DNA of 16,752 nucleotides from an uncultured Prevotella sp. (GTDB lineage: Bacteria; Bacteroidota; Bacteroidia; Bacteroidales; Bacteroidaceae): contig URSZ01000047.1 of NCBI GenBank assembly GCA_900550635.1, positions 1 to 16,752 of the forward strand. Reading direction: 5' to 3'. Below the pieces are notes generated by a model that was given only the letters and a program-made list of their open reading frames with translations, was not told the origin of the DNA and did no database searches. Positions within the stretch are counted from its first letter, which is position 1, and each line of letters begins with the position of its first letter. Below are positions 15,049 to 16,752 of this stretch, one piece after another. The position numbers and the translations under genes are program-made.

Positions 15049-15636
15049 ATGATGAAGAAGAAATCATTAATCGCATTTATTGCAGTAATCGTTATCCTGG
15101 TAATTTGGTGTGTAACCCAGTATAACGGTATAATAACAAAAGAAGAAAGCGTATCTACTGCGTGGGGAAATGTGGAAGTGCAGTACCAGCGTAGGGCAGA
15201 TTTGATACCAAACCTCGTAAATACGGTTAAAGGATACGCAACGCATGAGCAGGAGACTCTGAACGGTGTTGTAGCTGCGCGTGCAAAGGCTACTCAGATA
15301 ACCGTAGATCCGGCGGATTTGACTTCAGAAAAACTGGCTGCCTATCAAAAGGCTCAAGGCGACGTTACTACAGCCCTCGGCAAGTTACTTGCCATAACCG
15401 AGAACTATCCGCAGCTTAAGGCTAACGAGAACTTTTCGGAGCTCCAGGCACAACTCGAAGGAACGGAGAACCGAATAAGCGAAAGTCGCAGGATTTTCAA
15501 CAATACCGTGCAGGAATATAATCTTGCCATACGACGTTTCCCGGGGAATATAGTGGCAGGGCTTTTCGGTTACGAAAAGAAAGCGAAGTTCGAAGCTGCT
15601 GAAGGGTCGGAGAAAGCTCCTGAAGTTAAATTCTAA
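15049..15636 (+). CDS. lemA: LemA family protein
   Basis: A 195-residue membrane-anchored helical protein. One N-terminal transmembrane helix (about 6-23, SLIAFIAVIVILVIWCV) is followed by a long helical bundle with the LemA signature YQRRADLIPNLVNTVKGYA (about 45-63), then ENYPQLKANENFSELQAQLEGTENRI (about 123-148) and RRFPGNIVAGLFGY near the C-terminus. The cellular role of LemA is unclear; the recurrent partnership with TPM proteins suggests a shared envelope function. Start ambiguity is minor (two consecutive ATGs, 15049 and 15052). purM starts 16 nt after its stop. Confidence 0.94.
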   Translation: MMKKKSLIAFIAVIVILVIWCVTQYNGIITKEESVSTAWGNVEVQYQRRADLIPNLVNTVKGYATHEQETLNGVVAARAKATQITVDPADLTSEKLAAYQKAQGDVTTALGKLLAITENYPQLKANENFSELQAQLEGTENRISESRRIFNNTVQEYNLAIRRFPGNIVAGLFGYEKKAKFEAAEGSEKAPEVKF

Positions 15637-15652
15637 GTAAAACGTAAGTAAA

Positions 15653-16752
15653 ATGGATTCCAAACAACGTTATATGCTCAGAGGCGTGAGCGCGATGAAG
15701 GAAGATGTGCACGCAGCAATAAAGAATATTGACAAAGGCATTTTCCCGAAGGCGTTTTGCAAGATTCTTCCTGATATTTTGGGCGGAGATCCCGAATATT
15801 GCAATATAATGCACGCCGACGGAGCCGGAACAAAATCGAGCCTGGCATATATTTATTGGAAGGAAACAGGCGACCTCGGTGTGTGGCGCGGCATAGCTCA
15901 AGATGCAATTGTCATGAATACCGACGATTTGCTCTGTGTGGGTGCGGTTGATAACATACTCGTGTCTTCCACGATTGGGCGTAACAAAATGCTCATTCCC
16001 GGCGAGGTTATTTCGGCTATAATAAACGGCACAGACCAGTTGCTTGCCGAAATGTGCAACATGGGGATAGGCATTTACGCTACCGGGGGCGAGACAGCTG
16101 ACGTTGGCGACCTTGTGCGCACAATAATAGTAGACTCAACGGTAACGTGCCGCATGAAACGCAGTGATGTTATCGACAACGCCAATATACGTCCCGGTGA
16201 TGTCATAGTAGGCCTTTCTTCTTCCGGCCAGGCCACTTACGAAAAGCAGTACAACGGCGGCATGGGCAGCAACGGGTTAACTTCGGCCCGCCACGATGTA
16301 TTTGCCAAGTATCTTGCTGAAAAATATCCCGAGAGTTACGATAAGGCCGTGCCCGAAGAACTCGTTTATAGCGGCAGCTACCGCCTTACCGACGCCGTAG
16401 CAGGCGCGCCAGTGAATGCCGGACAACTCGTGCTTTCGCCTACTCGTACTTACGCGCCGATAATCCGCCGGGTGCTCGACGAGCTTCGCCCTGCGATACA
16501 TGGAATGGTGCATTGCACCGGCGGCGCGCAGACCAAAGTGCTCAATTTCGTGGGCGACGACTGTTGCGTTGTCAAAGACAACATGTTCCCCGTGCCCCCG
16601 TTGTTCCGTGCCATAAAGGAAGAAAGCGGAACGGATTGGGAGGAGATGTACAAGGTGTTCAACATGGGACATCGTTTCGAAGTCTATGTTTCTTCCGAAA
16701 ACGCGAGCCGCGTTATCGACATCAGCAAGAGTTTCGGCGTGGAAGCGCAGGT
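15653..16752 (+). CDS. purM: Phosphoribosylformylglycinamidine cyclo-ligase, AIR synthase (366 codons; 3' end outside window)
   Basis: Catalyses ATP-dependent closure of FGAM to aminoimidazole ribotide, step five of purine synthesis, in the cytoplasm. The visible part carries PurM landmarks in order: HADGAGTKSSLAY (54-66, in place of the usual DGVGTK), the adjacent NTDDLLCVGA, GGETADVGDL (145-154), GLSSSGQATY, and FNMGHRFEV near the right edge. The frame stays open to the end of the window and no stop is reached, so only a short C-terminal tail should be missing. It differs from the E. coli type in inserted segments after GLSSSGQATY, which agrees with the longer Bacteroidetes form. Bacteroidetes often follow purM with prfA and pyrF, but that lies outside the window. 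It starts 16 nt after lemA. Confidence 0.92.
   Translation, partial: MDSKQRYMLRGVSAMKEDVHAAIKNIDKGIFPKAFCKILPDILGGDPEYCNIMHADGAGTKSSLAYIYWKETGDLGVWRGIAQDAIVMNTDDLLCVGAVDNILVSSTIGRNKMLIPGEVISAIINGTDQLLAEMCNMGIGIYATGGETADVGDLVRTIIVDSTVTCRMKRSDVIDNANIRPGDVIVGLSSSGQATYEKQYNGGMGSNGLTSARHDVFAKYLAEKYPESYDKAVPEELVYSGSYRLTDAVAGAPVNAGQLVLSPTRTYAPIIRRVLDELRPAIHGMVHCTGGAQTKVLNFVGDDCCVVKDNMFPVPPLFRAIKEESGTDWEEMYKVFNMGHRFEVYVSSENASRVIDISKSFGVEAQ

Overview
The window looks like a chromosomal segment from a member of the Bacteroidales. The evidence is several Bacteroidetes-type promoters (TAnnTTTG near -7), scarce Shine-Dalgarno sequences, a lipoprotein with an acidic stretch after its cysteine, secreted LacZ-like and DPP4-like enzymes, and a Bacteroides-type second EF-G. 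A Prevotellaceae-like genus is my guess, but the sequence alone does not prove it. Most genes are housekeeping or nutritional. I see no prophage, transposase, integrase, CRISPR array, tRNA or rRNA.

Layout. 1-1059 (minus): start of an EF-G paralog (fusA2 type) whose G domain lacks the catalytic histidine. 1239-2375 (plus): HemW, divergent from it. 2585-3277 (minus): DUF4827-like lipoprotein, with a terminator facing HemW. 3278-3795: gene-free, holding repeat copy R1 and the terminator of the next gene. 3796-6999 (minus): secreted GH2 beta-galactosidase. 7104-8180 (minus): RidA-superfamily/chorismatase-like protein, preceded by an exact 48-bp tandem duplication that makes a 15-codon upstream ORF ending right at its start codon. 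8244-8798: divergent gene-free region with two promoters and repeat copy R2. 8799-11003 and 11015-11590 (plus): DPP4 and an O6-alkylguanine-DNA alkyltransferase, probably one operon. 11591-11978: gene-free, with repeat copy R3. 11979-13055 (minus): acyltransferase-3 membrane protein. 13351-13896 (plus): rubrerythrin with a strong terminator. 14054-15001, 15049-15636 and 15653-16752 (plus): TPM-domain membrane protein, LemA and PurM (cut by the window end), closely spaced and probably co-transcribed.

Working together: beta-galactosidase and DPP4 fit extracytoplasmic breakdown of glycans and peptides by a saccharolytic/proteolytic gut or oral anaerobe. HemW and rubrerythrin fit anaerobic heme handling and peroxide defence. 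The EF-G2-type factor fits translation under starvation as described in Bacteroides.

The least explained structure is a dispersed intergenic repeat (R1, R2, R3; about 95-122 bp aligned). It combines a 17-nt box, a 10-bp palindrome that stays perfectly self-complementary between R1 and R3 through two compensatory base-pair changes, an A-rich linker, and palindromic 21-nt modules. It occurs in all three of the largest gene-free gaps, in both orientations, irrespective of flanking gene direction.
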